Shown: piece after piece, positions 31,801-40,707 of the stretch
Layout of the letters: each line of letters opens with the position of its first letter
Numbering within the stretch: position 1 is the stretch's first letter
From: Tetracentron sinense
Taxonomy: Eukaryota > Streptophyta > Magnoliopsida > Trochodendrales > Trochodendraceae
Length of the DNA stretch: 64,000 bases
Assembly: GCA_015143295.1 (NCBI GenBank)
Contig: CM026552.1
Coordinates: forward strand, 59,576,944 to 59,640,943
Direction of reading: 5' to 3'
Notes under the pieces: generated by a model
Seen by the model: the letters and a program-made list of their open reading frames with translations, nothing else
Database searches by the model: none
Told to the model about the DNA's origin: nothing
Translations under genes and position numbers: made by a program

Positions 31801-34405
31801 ACAAAATAACAAAATACAATCACTCCCTCACTCCCACTCAATAGTATCCAGGATAAGGCCACCTATCCAGGTTCCTATCCTCTACTGGCTGAGCCTTTGC
31901 CGGCTCCTCCTCACCGTAGTCCTCCTCAACCCATGGATTGGGAGCACAAATATTGAACGGACCTGTCGACATAAAATGTACGACTGAGCATGGAATATTC
32001 AGCGTGATACAAGCTACTATCTAACAATGTTATGAAATATTAACATGCAACAGTTCATCAAAATCGTAAAGCGTAGAGCGGAAACCAAATATACATCTCA
32101 ACTTAGAAATGTGCATAGTTTTCCAAAATATACTCTTATGAGCTTTTGTTAAAATCAAACTTATGAGTTTTATGAGAAACTTTTGACTTATGAGTCTTTT
32201 GAGTTCTTGTGTGAATCAAGGTTCTTATGAGATGTTCTTATGAGATCTTTGAGCTTATGAGAATCACTTATGAGTTCTTTCGAGATCTTTGCTTATGAGT
32301 TAGATCTTTGCTTATGAGACTTTTGAGATCCTTGTGAGCTTATAAGCCAGATGATAGCACCCTTTAAAGACTTATGAGCCGGGCATGTAAATGCCTTCAA
32401 CGAAGGTACATAGAAGAGGCATGCCATCATCCTTGACCAACCCTCAGTTTGGCTTTATCAACTTCTGAGATTTACTTTGAACCATATGACATATCATTGG
32501 ATATGCCCTATCCTTGACCAACCCAACGTTTGGCTTTGTCAATACTTTTGAGCTTGTGAGCTATGACTTATTAATTCTTATTATAGTTTATGAGTTCATG
32601 AATGTTGGATACCCGTACTTATGAGAAATGATCGATAGTGCAAAGCATAGTGCGCATAAGGTAATTGTGAGCATCATCATATACTTGGAAAGCTTTAAAC
32701 ATTCAATACATGCTTAGGTAAAATCATAGAAGCCTTAGAATATACTTAGAAACCCTTAGCCATAATCATATGCAATTTAAGAACATCATAGCAAACATAG
32801 GAAACCCTTAAACGTTCAAGCATGGTCATAGGACATCATTCATAGCAATGAAATCACAATAATCATGGCTACTGAGCCTATTTACTTAGAATCATAATTT
32901 CTTTAAGGAAAAAAACCCAACCAATCAAGCATAGAAGTATTTTCCCCATTTAAATGAAAAACCCAACATTAAACCCTCAATTCTAGCTTGAATCAATAGC
33001 AAAGCTAGAGAGTAGGTGTATTTACTTATAGAATTATGACAAAACTAACTAGTAGAAGGTATGTATTCTTATTCTTGAGAAACTCCCATTTAAAATCCAC
33101 ATTTCAAGACTTGGATTATAAAAAGCTAGATAGGAGAGTGTATTTACCTTTTAAAGATCAACTCTTAGCTTGAGAAATGCATTGGACACGAAATCTGATT
33201 TTGAGGAAGAAGATTCACGCTCAAGGAAGAAGATCCATGCTTTGGAGAAGCTTGGAAGCAAGAATTGAGCTCCTCCTTTAATCTCAAATGAAAACCCCTT
33301 TTTGAAACCCTAGCTCACTCTATTTTTCTCTCAAAAGATGTCTCTCAAGGTGTTAGAACCCTTAATCCCACGAAAAATTGGCTATATTTATAGCCCAAAG
33401 GTTTAAAACCCAAGAAAATCCTGTTAAAAAACTAATCTGTGCGGTCTCGCTCGAGTGGTGCTTAATCTCGCTCGAGCGGGATGTTTTGGAAAAATCTCAC
33501 TCGAGCAGTTTGGGTCTCGCTCGAGCGGGCTGTTCATTGGAACTCAACTGAGCTGAAATTCTACCAAGTTTGCTCAAGCGGACTTGAAGCTCGCTTGAGT
33601 GAGTTTTTCTGCAAAACCTTGCTTCGATGTTTCAACTATAACTTTTGACTCGCTTATCGGATTTAGGCGATTCAACTTGCGTTGGACTCGAAATTCAAAG
33701 GGGAACAAATTTGTCTCTAATGTACAAGTCCTAATTTTGAATTATTAATGGTCTAAATTGACCTTAAAGTGGAGGGCTTTTCTTGACGAATGTGATCATA
33801 CTTTGATCACACAAGAGGGTCCTTAGGATCCTCAACTCACAGACACGCATCCTTTAACTCATACCCCAACACCCGTAACACTTGAAAATTGTGAAAACCC
33901 CAATTTCATAAATCCATCAAGGTTACAACAGGGAAAATAAAACTCCGGCCTTTTCAAGAGCAGTGCACTAACACTATTCACAGTACTATTCACATGAACA
34001 GTGAATGTGAGATCCGGGGCTCTACAGTGGGTCTCACCATTTGATGTGTCCCATGTTGGAGATCTTCTATGTCAATAGGATCAGATGAAATTTACTTTTT
34101 GTTTGTGTTTATTATATACCCTACTGTTGGTCCTGCACCCCAATCATTGCACCATATGTGCCAGAATGAGAATGTTAGTTTTCCAACCCCTGCATTGCAC
34201 CATATACACTAGTATGGGATCAGTAGCTGAATACTGTAGATGTCATTGCAATTATATCATCTCCCGCCTTTCCATCTTTATCTCTATTGTGATAAACTCA
34301 ATTTATTTCATTTGATTATTTTTCAGGTATAGCTTGAGCTACATCCCTTTTGCTCGATCCATGGTTTCAAAAATCATGGTATCTTGCTTTGACACCGAAT
34401 TCTAG
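4722..34405 (+). CDS. SFT2: SFT2-like vesicle transport protein (Got1/SFT2 family), six exons
   Basis: Coding exons are 4722-4856, 24953-25006, 26501-26574, 27205-27322, 27437-27495 and 34327-34405; all introns are GT-AG and phases agree, giving 172 residues. A charged cytosolic N-terminus ([12 protein letters not shown]) and the family motif [10 protein letters not shown] precede four predicted membrane spans near residues 48-69, 74-94, 108-127 and 131-152. Conserved blocks FFNPIKF, TFGNLL, LIGPKRQ and SYIPFARS are present, and the C-terminus is CFDTEF. Yeast Sft2 is a Golgi tetraspan protein linked to retrograde endosome/TGN-to-Golgi vesicle fusion with syntaxin Sed5; the plant function is inferred from the family. 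Length and exon order fit plant homologues as I recall them. Oddity: intron 1 is 20,096 bp and intron 5 is 6,831 bp, swollen by transposons. No break was seen in the reading frame. Confidence 0.93.
4857..5629 (+). other. SFT2 intron 1, left single-copy part
   Basis: T-rich plant intron sequence after the exon 1 donor, with no coding or repeat signal recognised until the LTR at 5630. Confidence 0.7.
5630..6000 (-). repeat. 3' LTR of the Reina-like element
   Basis: 371 bp from TGATATGATCC to GGGGACGTATCA, with TGAT...ATCA inverted ends. It matches the split LTR at 7973-22701. Confidence 0.92.
6001..6013 (-). promoter_or_regulatory. Polypurine tract of the Reina-like element
   Basis: On the minus strand this reads eleven G then AA directly before the 3' LTR, as expected for the plus-strand primer. 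Confidence 0.75.
6030..6350 (-). pseudogene. Integrase C-terminal tail remnant
   Basis: Minus-strand translation shows [20 protein letters not shown] and VFHVSSLKK, the end of the integrase region common to chromoviruses. It is a fossil fragment within the deleted interior. Confidence 0.8.
6437..6840 (-). pseudogene. Aspartic protease remnant
   Basis: Contains the retroviral-type active-site block [15 protein letters not shown] and a downstream [13 protein letters not shown] segment typical of gypsy protease. It is adjacent to the integrase tail with the polymerase part missing between them. Confidence 0.85.
6860..7940 (-). pseudogene. Gag remnant of the Reina-like element
   Basis: It starts [20 protein letters not shown], a predicted coiled coil, then [20 protein letters not shown] and [11 protein letters not shown] of the gypsy gag domain, and a cysteine/histidine-bearing [16 protein letters not shown] knuckle. 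It lies just downstream of the primer site on the minus strand and is spread over more than one frame. Confidence 0.85.
7959..7970 (-). promoter_or_regulatory. Primer binding site, tRNA-iMet-like
   Basis: The minus strand reads TGGTATTAGAGC two bases inside the 5' LTR. The plant initiator-Met site is usually TGGTATCAGAGC, one base different. Confidence 0.85.
7973..8193 (-). repeat. 5' LTR of the Reina-like element, left piece
   Basis: Matches the first 221 bp of the LTR at 5630. It is interrupted by the solo LTR and resumes at 22552-22701. Confidence 0.92.
8990..10010. repeat. Tandem array of about 85-bp units in the old solo LTR
   Basis: Units repeat GAGGATCTATGGATA, CCACCCACTCC, ACTATCAGTCACGGAGG and CACTCCTGACCTAGTCAAA in that order about eleven times with variable spacing. 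The LTRs of the young element carry a shorter relative of the array (about 11200-11600). Confidence 0.85.
12060..12280 (-). repeat. CT/GA-rich simple repeat in LTR leader
   Basis: Many TTTCTCTCTC blocks; on the element strand this is a GAGA-rich leader 60-280 nt after the TATA box. The other LTR repeats it at about 20143-20363. Confidence 0.85.
12336..12343 (-). promoter_or_regulatory. TATA box, 3' LTR of the Tekay element
   Basis: Reads TATATAAG on the element strand. Confidence 0.6.
13063..13075 (-). promoter_or_regulatory. Polypurine tract of the Tekay element
   Basis: Reads AAGGAGGGGAGAT on the minus strand immediately before the 3' LTR start TGTAACG. Confidence 0.85.
13109..17497 (-). 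CDS. Gag-pol polyprotein of the Tekay element (1462 aa)
   Basis: A single uninterrupted frame. In order: N-terminal [11 protein letters not shown]; gag domain near residues 60-210 ([16 protein letters not shown]); two CCHC knuckles near 280-310 ([27 protein letters not shown]); aspartic protease with [12 protein letters not shown] near 355; reverse transcriptase with [13 protein letters not shown] and FIDDILVYS; RNase H with [10 protein letters not shown]; integrase with HHCC zinc region ([19 protein letters not shown]) and catalytic DDE region ([15 protein letters not shown]); and a C-terminal tail with [10 protein letters not shown] and [10 protein letters not shown], where chromoviruses carry a chromodomain-like module. 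Known family role: capsid formation, reverse transcription and integration. Its start follows the leader by about 830 bp from the primer site. No interruption was seen. Confidence 0.95.
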   Translation of the reverse strand: MPPRRAPENTLAGAFEAITALANLIQQQQAQNMNGNGNSSRTPIATMPEHGNVTRLEKFKRLGPSAFSGTTDPLKAENWIRSLEKVFRAMSLPENDKPEFAIFLLEGEAEHWWTTVERTVPPHQRPVTWARFTELFYERYFSASMKKRKEMEFLQLTQGNMSVSEYEQKFNQLSRFAARFVEDEQWRVEKFEEGLKPAIRGKLAAQRFTSFSEILDRALRVERVHEELAQSSAGKGKGTVGKPWIKENNRQFTGKRKFEDMKNQGSTGRLGLKCEKCGQGHLTKDCRVKVCFQCGKPGHFKKDCPKAQPLALEGGKGRVFAITQEEAQQTEGVIEGKLLVFQVPAYALIDTGATHSFVSTRFAKHISYKPDTLKSMMSVSTPSGKVLCTKTVYDRCPILVNSVRMLVDLIVLDMKDYDVILGMDWLANYHAVVDCNAKKVIFRIPDIPEFEMQGIIRGQAPKLISAIKACHLLDKGCTGYLAAVVVDKDEDDTLGNTPVVREFRDVFPDELPGLPPTREIDFTIDVTPGVDSISKTPYRMAPAELQELKIQLQDLLDKGLIRPSVSPWGAPVLFVRKKDGSLRLCIDYRLLNQATIKNKYPLPRINDLFDQLQGAQVFSKIDLRSGYHQLRVKEEDIQKTAFRTRYGHYEFLVMPFGLTNAPAAFMELMNRLFRPYLDQFIVVFIDDILVYSPSHEKHAEHLRITLQTLRDNQLYAKFSKCEFWMEEVAFLGHIVSRNGISVDPSKIQAVTDWARPSTVTEVRSFLGLAGYYRRFVEGFSKIAASLTELTKKDVKFEWTASRERSFQELKKRLTTAPVLTTPSGSGGFEVYCDASSKGLGCVLMQNKKVIAYGSRQLKIHERNYPTHDLELAAVVFALKIWRHYLYGEKLVIYSDHKSLKYLFSQKELNMRQRRWMEFLKDYDYVIQYHPGKGNVVADALSRKTVGSVAYMRAERWKMIEEFKSWNLSLGVQGNSAKLASIQAKPVLLQKIQEAQLEDQEIKVIRDKILQGKMGDFEESEDGILRFKGRICVPRNPELKNELLNEAHRSRFAVHPGSTKMYQDMKNNYWWNGMKREIAEYVSRCLVCQQVKAEHQKPPGLLNSLPIPEWKWEHITMDFVVGLPKTRSGHDAVWVIVDRLTKSAHFLAIKDTITLENLSKLYIKEIVKLHGVPVSIVSDRDPRFTSRFWRSLQEALGTQLNMSTAYHPQTDGQSERTIQTLEDMMRTCSLDFQGNWDDHLPLIEFAYNNSYQASIQMAPYEALYGRSCRSPVCWTEVGERKLLGPELVQETTKKIELIRSRLLSAQSRQKSYADGKRRDLEFQVGDHVFLKISPSKGIVRFGKRGKLSPRFIGPFEILAKIGGVAYRLALPPELARVHNVFHISMLRKYVHDPSHVIRYEPIQVREDLTFEEKPVIILFRKEQVLRNKTIKLVKVLWEHHSIEEATWELEDVIRSNHPQLFDD
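17498..17778 (-). other. Gap between leader ORF and gag
   Basis: AT-rich leader sequence of the Tekay element with no further frame recognised. Confidence 0.5.
17779..18276 (-). CDS. Extra leader ORF of the Tekay element, 165 aa, unknown function
   Basis: This open frame lies between the primer site and gag, on the element strand. I do not recognise it. It has an internal duplication: [13 protein letters not shown]...RVRREIL and [13 protein letters not shown]...REYRAIL, two modules of about 38-40 residues each with PDGTxWxPPP followed by a basic helix-like segment. It is basic, with a serine-rich tail ([13 protein letters not shown]) and no cysteine knuckle. The true start may be the internal methionine [13 protein letters not shown] (about 18189), because the first 29 residues look non-coding and TATGTGCAG just before it resembles a splice acceptor. 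It may be an accessory gene of the element or captured sequence. Confidence 0.55.
   Translation of the reverse strand: MIFSCVVRCITVHHLFRNQIVIWKLCVCAGMPLMHKVPTKEDWQHYEQMAAILSRRYPQWLGMTQRIKAAIKPKAVRINPDGTAWMPPPSPMELAVPARVRREILRQVKRALADIRPSPDGTGWIPPPLSSKRLTAREYRAILNNRKQNKKKSVEASSPSTSTEV
18332..18343 (-). promoter_or_regulatory. Primer binding site, tRNA-iMet
   Basis: Minus strand reads TGGTATCAGAGC, the exact plant initiator-Met complement, two bases inside the 5' LTR. Confidence 0.95.
18346..21145 (-). repeat. 5' LTR of the young Tekay element
   Basis: 2800 bp, nearly identical to 10265-13062 at an offset of 8081-8083 bp. The TATA-like TATATAAG is the reverse of 20419-20426. Confidence 0.95.
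20419..20426 (-). promoter_or_regulatory. TATA box, 5' LTR of the Tekay element
   Basis: Same TATATAAG on the element strand as in the 3' LTR; this copy would drive the genomic transcript. Confidence 0.6.
22552..22701 (-). repeat. 5' LTR of the Reina-like element, right piece
   Basis: Matches the last 150 bp of the LTR at 5630-6000 and ends in GGGGACGTATCA before the GCATA duplication. Confidence 0.92.
22702..23460. other. Intron 1 sequence with LTR-like wording, unclassified
   Basis: After the GCATA duplication comes host-like intron sequence, a G13 run near 22831 and, from about 22980, text resembling an LTR transcript leader (GATTACCTTGGAATCACTCC, then AAAAGCTCTCATATTTCATTC) ending with GATCCAACGGTCGATCG-type segments. 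No end motif or duplication was found, so the class is open. Confidence 0.35.
23461..23890 (-). mobile_element. Tat/Ogre-like LTR end fragment
   Basis: Repeated TATTTTGGTC segments and GAGGTGTACA followed by GCCCCTCTTTGTCGG match the LTR end and polypurine side of the Tat-like element at 40000-40440 (GAGGTGTTTACA, GCCCTGCTTTGTCGG). It is a diverged fragment in minus orientation. Confidence 0.5.
23891..24952. other. SFT2 intron 1, right part
   Basis: No coding, RNA or clear mobile-element signal. It ends in a pyrimidine-rich tract and CATACAG acceptor. Confidence 0.6.
24953..25006 (+). CDS. SFT2: SFT2-like exon 2
   Basis: Acceptor CATACAG/AGATTA and donor CTCCTG/GTGAGT bound 18 codons (residues 46-63, [18 protein letters not shown]), the first membrane span. 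Both ends are phase 0. Confidence 0.9.
25007..26500. other. SFT2 intron 2
   Basis: 1494 bp. The part from 25290 to 25640 contains degenerate CGCGATATTT / TATCACGATAAAAACGG repeats (AAATATCACGATAAAAACGG occurs twice), probably a decayed repeat. The rest is unassigned. Confidence 0.6.
26501..26574 (+). CDS. SFT2: SFT2-like exon 3
   Basis: Acceptor TGTGGCAG/TCGATG and donor GGAAG/GTTTGT. Codes [11 protein letters not shown] through LLSLG; the last codon is split after two bases. Confidence 0.9.
26575..27204. other. SFT2 intron 3
   Basis: 630 bp of T-rich intron; nothing else seen. Confidence 0.8.
27205..27322 (+). CDS. SFT2: SFT2-like exon 4
   Basis: Acceptor TATGGCAG/TACAGC completes a serine codon, then [19 protein letters not shown] and the third membrane span. 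Donor is TTTAT/GTAAGT, phase 0. Confidence 0.92.
27437..27495 (+). CDS. SFT2: SFT2-like exon 5
   Basis: Acceptor GAGCAG/GTCCAT and donor ATCTG/GTATAT. Codes [19 protein letters not shown] plus two bases of a tryptophan codon. Intron 4 before it is only 114 bp. Confidence 0.92.
27868..28318. mobile_element. MITE-like element rich in ACTCG/CGAGT
   Basis: CCATAGTTCGAAAACTCG at the left mirrors CGAGTTTTCGGGTTTTTGAA then CTATGG at the right. Both halves are packed with GAGTCGAGT/ACTCGACTC, so the element can fold on itself. TAAG flanks both ends. It has no coding capacity and lies in SFT2 intron 5. Confidence 0.65.
28319..30240. other. Intron 5 stretch, unassigned
   Basis: Contains a C-rich run near 28488-28505 and, at 28790-29014 on the minus strand, a 74-codon frame ([20 protein letters not shown]) that I do not recognise and that may be decayed coding sequence. 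No element ends were seen. Confidence 0.4.
30281..30310. repeat. 30-bp perfect palindrome
   Basis: AACTGAAACCTATA, spacer TG, then TATAGGTTTCAGTT. The surrounding 30240-30590 segment is AT-rich and may be a decayed foldback element. Confidence 0.85.
30689..30903. mobile_element. MITE-like element with GGGTACTCCCAA ends
   Basis: TATGGGTACTCCCAATTATACTCCC-type left end mirrors GGGAGTATTGGGAGTATACC at the right. An inner pair, AATCCTAACC and GGTTAGGATT, also mirrors. TA on both sides would suit a Tc1/mariner-derived MITE, but this is inferred. Confidence 0.55.
31600..34026 (-). mobile_element. Solo LTR in SFT2 intron 5 (probably Tekay-like)
   Basis: Starts TGTCGCGACCCAAAATCCC, ends GATCCGGGGCTCTACA, with GTGGG duplicated at 31595-31599 and 34027-34031. 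At 2427 bp with no internal region it is a solo LTR. On its own strand a TATAAATA lies at 33392-33385. Immediately upstream of it is an array of TCTCGCTCGAGCGGG-type motifs (33441-33605). Confidence 0.9.
33441..33605. repeat. CTCGAG-centred motif array
   Basis: Six partly degenerate copies of TCTCGCTCGAGCGGG, spaced 20-35 bp. The core CGCTCGAGCG is a perfect palindrome. Confidence 0.8.
34327..34405 (+). CDS. SFT2: SFT2-like exon 6 and stop
   Basis: Acceptor TTTTTCAG/GTATAG completes tryptophan 147. The exon codes [20 protein letters not shown] and FDTEF and ends in TAG at 34403-34405. Confidence 0.92.
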
Positions 34406-34700
34406 GCTGCTTTTTGGTGAGAAAAGTTGTTGACTCGTCCATCCGTAAATGAAAGGTTCGTCGATGGTTACTGTGAATTTCCATATTAGATGCTATTTGG
34501 TTGCGACTTCAATACATGACATAAACTTGAGATCAATATACCTTAATGCCATCAGTTCAGGAAATGGGAAGTGAGCCGTGAATGTAAGAACATATTACGA
34601 GTCACTTTTGTGTTCTGTCACTTTTGTTTGCTTTCTGGGTCATTGTAACAGAGTTAAATGCCAAATTTTGACTGAATTAACGAGCTTTTAGAATTGCTGT
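34406..34700 (+). other. Probable SFT2 3' UTR
   Basis: This is T/G-rich sequence after the stop codon. No canonical AATAAA was found, so the polyadenylation site and the right limit are guesses. Confidence 0.35.
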
Positions 34701-37700
34701 GAAAGCTAAGCTCCTTGGTTGGCATATGCTCATCTGCCATAATTCCGGTGCTCGTGGTACAACAAGAGAGTAGGGGGATGTTGTCTCCCATGTACAAATC
34801 ATGCTTAATGTTAATTAGCTTTAGCCTATTTGATTAGTCAGTTAATTAACTTTTTTATAAGTTATTTAACATTTAAAAGATTCTATACAACCAATCCTAT
34901 TTTATTATAATGTATCTAACCATATCGAAACTCCGGATCATCCAATTGAGTCCAATGCAGGTTCAATTCATGTGATCTTATAGTCTACCTTATTTGTTTA
35001 ATAAGATCTATATGATGACCCACTAATTGACTTTTGGAAAATTTCACAAAGTTAATGAGTCACTTCCGAGTATACCAATGGTTAACTGAAATATTCAATT
35101 TTGATGTTGAAAACGATATGCTAGGCCCAAATTAAATTTCGTCCTCGAAATTTAGAAGCTAGTGCTTGGTCTAGGATATGGGACTGGGATTGCTGGGTTT
35201 CAGCTTGAAGTTGCTGGTCCTGAGCTAGCTGTTCTGAATCAGCTGGGGAGCATTTTGAAATATATGGTATTCAGCTGCGGACTCTGACCACCGTTTTTGC
35301 TGGGAGCAGACTAGTCCTGAACAAACTGAGAGTAAGGATTTTTGAGTTAGTTATTTTGGTTAGTACTATATCATGGAGGCAGTCAAGCAGGATGTGGGGC
35401 CTGCTGTCCTTACCACCTTGGATATCTAGCAGACATGCCTAATAGGAGAAAAAATATGAAGAAATTAAAAAGACTTTGGAAAAGTTAATTGGAACCCCTG
35501 AACTGCATAAATCTAAATAGAAGAATTTGTAGAAAGTTTCAAGTGGTGTTTTTCTATATATATATATATATATATATTTTGGTGGGAACCCTTGGGTCTA
35601 TCTGTTTGCATGTAAATGGTATTATGATGTAAATTATTTACGACTAAAAGATGAATTATTTACTCATTTTTTGTTTGGCTGTGTTTTTGAAAACAAGGTA
35701 GAAATTTTATTTATGTTACTTGTGTTTGGAGTTAAGGAACATTGAAAATCACATGAAATTTTTTGCAGAAATGAGTATTTTTGTAAATTTTAAAATATAT
35801 TTGGAGTAACGAGAAAAGCAAAAGTTGTTCATTTTCCTTGCAAAAGATTTTACCTACAATAACGTGGAACTGACATTTTCTGTGGATTTGTTTTATTTTC
35901 CCTATTTTACAACTAAACAAATTGAGTGGTAGTTGAAAACCAAGTTATTTAAATTGGGTTGGTGGGCTTTGAAGCAAACGGCTATCTATAAATAGCACTG
36001 ATATAGAGAGAAATAAAAGAAAACTGTTAGGTTAGTATGGCAAGATGAAATTTAACTATAATGACTTTATTTATTGTTATTAGGAAACATAGATGTCAGG
36101 ATGGGACGTGCAAGTCTGGGACGTGCAAGGTACATGCTGGGCTAGTTTTATCTTGAATTTGGTTTGACAAATTTAAGGTTAAAAAAAAAGTAGAATAGCA
36201 GAATACCTCTTTGAACAATTGGTGGCAACAGAAGAGACTATAAAATACCACCAAGTGAACAGTTTTTGTACACCCATTTAGAAGAAACATCAGGTTGACA
36301 GTTTCTGTACACCATTTACAAAAAATCATGAGGGAGAAAATCAGAAAGAAGAGATTCCCTAGTTGTTATTCTTTATGTTGGATATGTGTTCTATAGAGTA
36401 GTAGGATCTCCATGTTGTGTGAACAGAGGTGCAGAAGAGCTATGAAGGTGTAAACCAAGTGCCTCTTTCATGCCAGAGAAAGAATATAGAATACTCTGTA
36501 GTTACAGACAATACAAGAATGTTCAGTATTTAGCTTCAGCAAATGATCCACAAGGAAACAACTGGGAGTGAAATTAATCAAAATATTAGGTGCGCATAAT
36601 TACTTTTGAGTACATAATGAAGAGCCAATAATAATTACTGATTTCACTGGATAGTTGGAAGGCTAAAGCCACAAAAATGTGTTCATAGCAGTGCTGCTCC
36701 AACAGTGCAATGGGCAACTAGAATTTCAATATGAAACACTTTTCCAAGATTAATTTTACCAATGAAATCACTAGTATTATCAAGAGATGTATTGGATTAA
36801 TATAGAAAGTGCCCAGTTAACACTTGCCTCTGTGATGAAGCAGCTGATGATCATAGAGCTTACAAGCATATGTATCTGAGTCCCAAAAAACTGAGTTTAC
36901 GGCAATTGAACTGAAATTCTATACCATAATTGTACTTTTAGGCAAAAAAAGATTTTGTAGGATGAAATGACCATGGAAATGGAGGTTTGAAGGTTTATCG
37001 GATTTTGAGTGGAGATCATTGTTCTTGGTGAAAATTCTGGAAGAGCCACACACCTTCCTACAAGATACAAAAATATTGTAAGAGATGTTAGGTTAGGATT
37101 TTGGAGAAGCATTGACTGGTTTTCATGAAAAGAAAATATGCGTTCTATAAGTTTTAGAAAAACAGAAAGTACATCCAATAAAGATATTTGTATACACTTA
37201 AAGTAAAGGAGGTCCAAATGGTACTATAAAGTCTGCAAGTAATGAAATTTATCCGAAATCCAAACATGACAATACAAATAAGGATTCATGGAAGTCCACT
37301 ATTACCATTGGAATGATAATTAACTATAAAAATTTATATTCATATCCTCGAGGCATGAAGTCCACAAACAAAGCAAAGAGTTGGAGAAGACAAAATTTAC
37401 CAAAATCCCAAAATTCATTCCCAAACAATAAACACATCACTTCCAAAGTAAAACCTTGAAGTGCTGACATGAAAAGTAAACATGCAATTGGAATGGTAGG
37501 TGCATTATGAGAATTTTAATATTTTCGCTCATTGTGGATTCCCATATTATAATGAAATTTCAAAATTCATTTCGTTGGCCACATTGTACATGAATTAAAT
37601 CTAAATAGAATGGGAATTAGAGGGTGGCCTATTGAAAGAAATAACAAGAAATGCATCTTTATTTTTCCATTATCACACAAACTAAAACTCAAACCTCTAT

Positions 37701-38170
37701 TTTGAGAGGAGAACTTAGCAGTAAATTCGTAGGTTCTGAATTTTTGGAAGCCAAAGTTGGGTTACTGTAGGGGAGTTTGTTAATTCAGAAGCAAATTCGT
37801 CCATTTTTGGAACCCTTAAATCATGGGTTAGAATTCTCTACCTTCGTGGCTTCGTAAACATATTTGCTATGATGGGGAAAATTTTTAAGATGTCATTTGA
37901 CTACACACATATTGAAGGAATCCCAACTATATAAGGATCACCATATTTTGTAGTTTGGGCGATATGTTGCAAGTTAAGTTTGTAAGACTGTTAGAAGTTA
38001 TGAGTTCTTGGGAAGACTGTTACTTCCAATTTTTTTTAATTATTTAATCTCACACCTACCTTTTAAAATCAAGCACAGACTCAACATGCATCAAATTCGC
38101 CTCACTTGATCCTAAATTTCCTGGGCTCTTATTTTTATCAGGAGTTTAATATGTTAAAAGGGTCCAACAT
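34701..38170. other. Gene-poor region downstream of SFT2
   Basis: AT-rich sequence without a supported gene. It includes a TA microsatellite at about 35553-35578 and, at 35133-35150, AAATTTCGTCCTCGAAATTT, the wording found next to the polypurine tract of Tekay elements (13078-13097), so 35130-35460 may be a Tekay shard. Confidence 0.5.
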
Positions 38171-38339
38171 CGTTCGATGATGGGAGTGATATTTTTGGGC
38201 CACCTAAAGTAGGGCTCGTCCTTGATCTCCTTCATATGGCAGTTGGGCCGACTCTAAAGCTAGTGGACTGACATCAGTCTTGGTGCTTCAATCGTCCTAC
38301 ACAGTCATCAAGCCTGGCCTATCTCTTACTGGAGACTGG
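38171..38339. other. Possible small LTR shard
   Basis: AAAGGGTCCAACATCGTTCG then TGGGAGTGATATTTTTGGG resembles the start of short plant LTRs that open near a TCCCACATCG block. No ends were confirmed. Confidence 0.25.
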
Positions 38340-38627
38340 CTCTTCCCCATCTTCCACAGTGCTGACAATGGTAGACTTTTGCTTTGCCCCTTGCCCTTGC
38401 ATCTTCTTCGAGCCGTGTGTACCTAGCAACTCGGGCAAGTAGCTCATCCAGCCTATCTGAGCGATTCTTCAAAAGAGACACTCAGAGAACCGAGACCCCA
38501 CTGGCCGAAGTTTCTAGAGGCAACGATTTTCATCTTGTCCTCACAATCTTCTATATTTGGAATGTACTTCCTCCCGGAACCTCTCAATAAATCTCGCAAT
38601 GACTCATTACTCCTCAATCCTCATCTT
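38340..38627 (-). pseudogene. Old gypsy gag remnant, part split off by the Tat-like element
   Basis: Minus-strand wording IEDCEDKMKIVAS and ARYTRLEEDA-like residues fits the C-terminal half of a gypsy gag. The remaining part lies at 50823-51270. It is an old fossil, broken in several places. Confidence 0.6.
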
Positions 38628-40407
38628 TGTAGACCCGAGATTTTAACCCCACTCCCGATCAGGATTGAATCCGAAGACTAATAGTGCTAAAAACGTAGAA
38701 AAGAGAGAGTCGCCACCTATTTAAATTATGAGGGAAAATAGGGTCTCTTAAAAGGTTGGATAAGACTTTGGTATGAAAATAGAATTCAAGGTAAGGATTC
38801 ATTTGAGTCAGGGGAAGGTGTTAGGCACCCCTAAACTCCCATCCGGAGATGGTTACCTACTCCCTAAGTCTGAATTAAAGTGGAGGAAACCATAAGAGAA
38901 GCTTGCATTTCATATATATACTGACATATATTATATGAACAGTAATATATAAGTTGAAATAAGCAGGGACATGATAGGGGCTCTATCCTAGGCGAGCTGA
39001 ACCCGATCAGGGTTGCCTACATATCCACTGTTAATGGAATCAAGCCACACGTAGTTCCAGAGGGTAGTTGGCAGTTTGATTTGTTGAGTGTTTGGATTGT
39101 GGGTGTTTGATAGGCCGAGATTTGTCTTTGGATGTTAGGGTGTTTTTGAATGGTTTGAGCTCCTATTCAGGAGCGTTTGAGCCTTTTAAGCTCTTGCCGG
39201 GGAGCATCTGGACAATTTTAGCTCATGTCAAGGAGCATCCGGGTTAGCTTAGGGATTGAACTAAGGTTTGAAATGAGGTTCGGACAGAGGTTCGGCTAAG
39301 GTAAGTAGGGTTTGAACCGAGGTTCGGACAGAGATTCAGGTAAGGTAAGTGGGGTTTGAACCGAGATTTGAATAGAGGTTCGACGGTAGGCTAAATTTGA
39401 ATCGAAGTTCGGACAAAGGTTCGACAGTTTAGGCTAAGTTTGAACCGAAGTTCGGGCAGATGTTCGACAAGGTAGGCTAAGTTAGCAGTCTAAGTATATA
39501 AAAGTAATAAAGCAATTAAAACTAATAAAAGACTAAGCAAAAGACAAATTTTTGGCGAGATTTTACCTTCCGGGAAACCCAAAAGGGTCTTTAAAAAGAA
39601 GTCCCGAGAATCGATCATTCGCAATCGACGTTCTCGGGAATCCGGAGCGCTAAAGAGGGATTTTTGAAAGAGGAGAGAGAAGAGAGGAAGTGGAATGAAA
39701 TGAAAATGAAGGAGAGGGGGTGGGTATTTATAGGGGTCAAAAAATAGGGAGGCGCTACTTTAGATATTACCGAAATAATAGGCGGCAATGAATAGTAGAG
39801 CGGCAAAATAGGGGCAAAATCGTACTTTATTTGGGGCCCTGTTTGAAGAGCTCCCCTATTTAGCATATTTTTAAACATGATGTCGACGGGGTTGATTCGT
39901 CTGACGAGAGGGGAAATTTTGTAAATATAAGGACGCTGTTTGAAGTAGCGCCCCTATTAAGGGGTTAAAAAATGGCACGTGATACTCTTCGATTCGTCGA
40001 TAAGCTGTTTTTAGCCCGAAAATAGTCAAAATTGAACTGATAAAATCTAGAAAAATATTTGAGATAAAACATGAATTTTTTAGTACTTTTCAAGGACATT
40101 TTGGTCATTTTACACTCTAAGGGCATTTTGATCATTTTCTACAGTTTTAATTTCAATTTAATTCCAAAAATAGCCAAAATTCATAAATTTTTTTTAAAAA
40201 ATCATTTTGGACAAAATTAAAACTTTTTGGCATTTTTAAGGGGTATTTTGGTCATTTTTCACCCTAGGGGCATTTTGGTCATTTTTTACTTCAAGGCTGT
40301 TTTTAAAAATCGAAGCACGTGGCAAGAGGGTTTTAAAAGAGGCTTTTTAAGAAGGTTTTTAGAGGTGTAAAAGATGCTAAGGGGGGTGAAAAATTGAGGT
40401 GTTTACA
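38628..40407 (-). repeat. 3' LTR of the Tat/Ogre-like element
   Basis: 1780 bp from TGTAGACCCGAGATTTTAAC to TTGAGGTGTTTACA. It carries a run of GAACCGAAGTTCGG(A/G)CAGAGGTTCGA units at 39260-39480. Confidence 0.92.
39260..39480. repeat. GGTTCGGACAGAGGTTCG repeat inside the LTR
   Basis: Four or five units of TTTGAACCGAAGTTCGG plus CAGAGGTTCGACA, also present in the other LTR at 49705-49885. Confidence 0.75.
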
Positions 40408-40421
40408 GTTGCCCTGCTTTG
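40408..40421 (-). promoter_or_regulatory. Polypurine tract of the Tat/Ogre-like element
   Basis: Minus strand reads CAAAGCAGGGCAAC directly before the LTR start TGTAAACACC. Confidence 0.6.
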
Positions 40422-40707
40422 TCGGAGGGTGCCGGCACGTGAACGACAAAGGCTGATAACGTTTCAATTTTGCATGCATGTGTGTGGAAAACCTGGAAAA
40501 AGATAGAGGAGAAAGTGAATTTCTACTTAGACTTCTTGCCCTGGACTGGATGACTGAAGGGTGACAGAGGAATGGTGTGTTTGTGACAAGTCGACAATTA
40601 CTGGGGATAGAGAGGGTTATGGTATATGAAGCTTCCTGCTAATTGATCACATGACCAAATAGTGGGGTACACGATGCAAGTGAGTGAGATGCAAGTGAAT
40701 GATGATT

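Noticed and set aside
34085-34315. 76-aa plus-strand frame before exon 6
   Set aside because: It lies wholly in intron 5 and has no recognisable domain.
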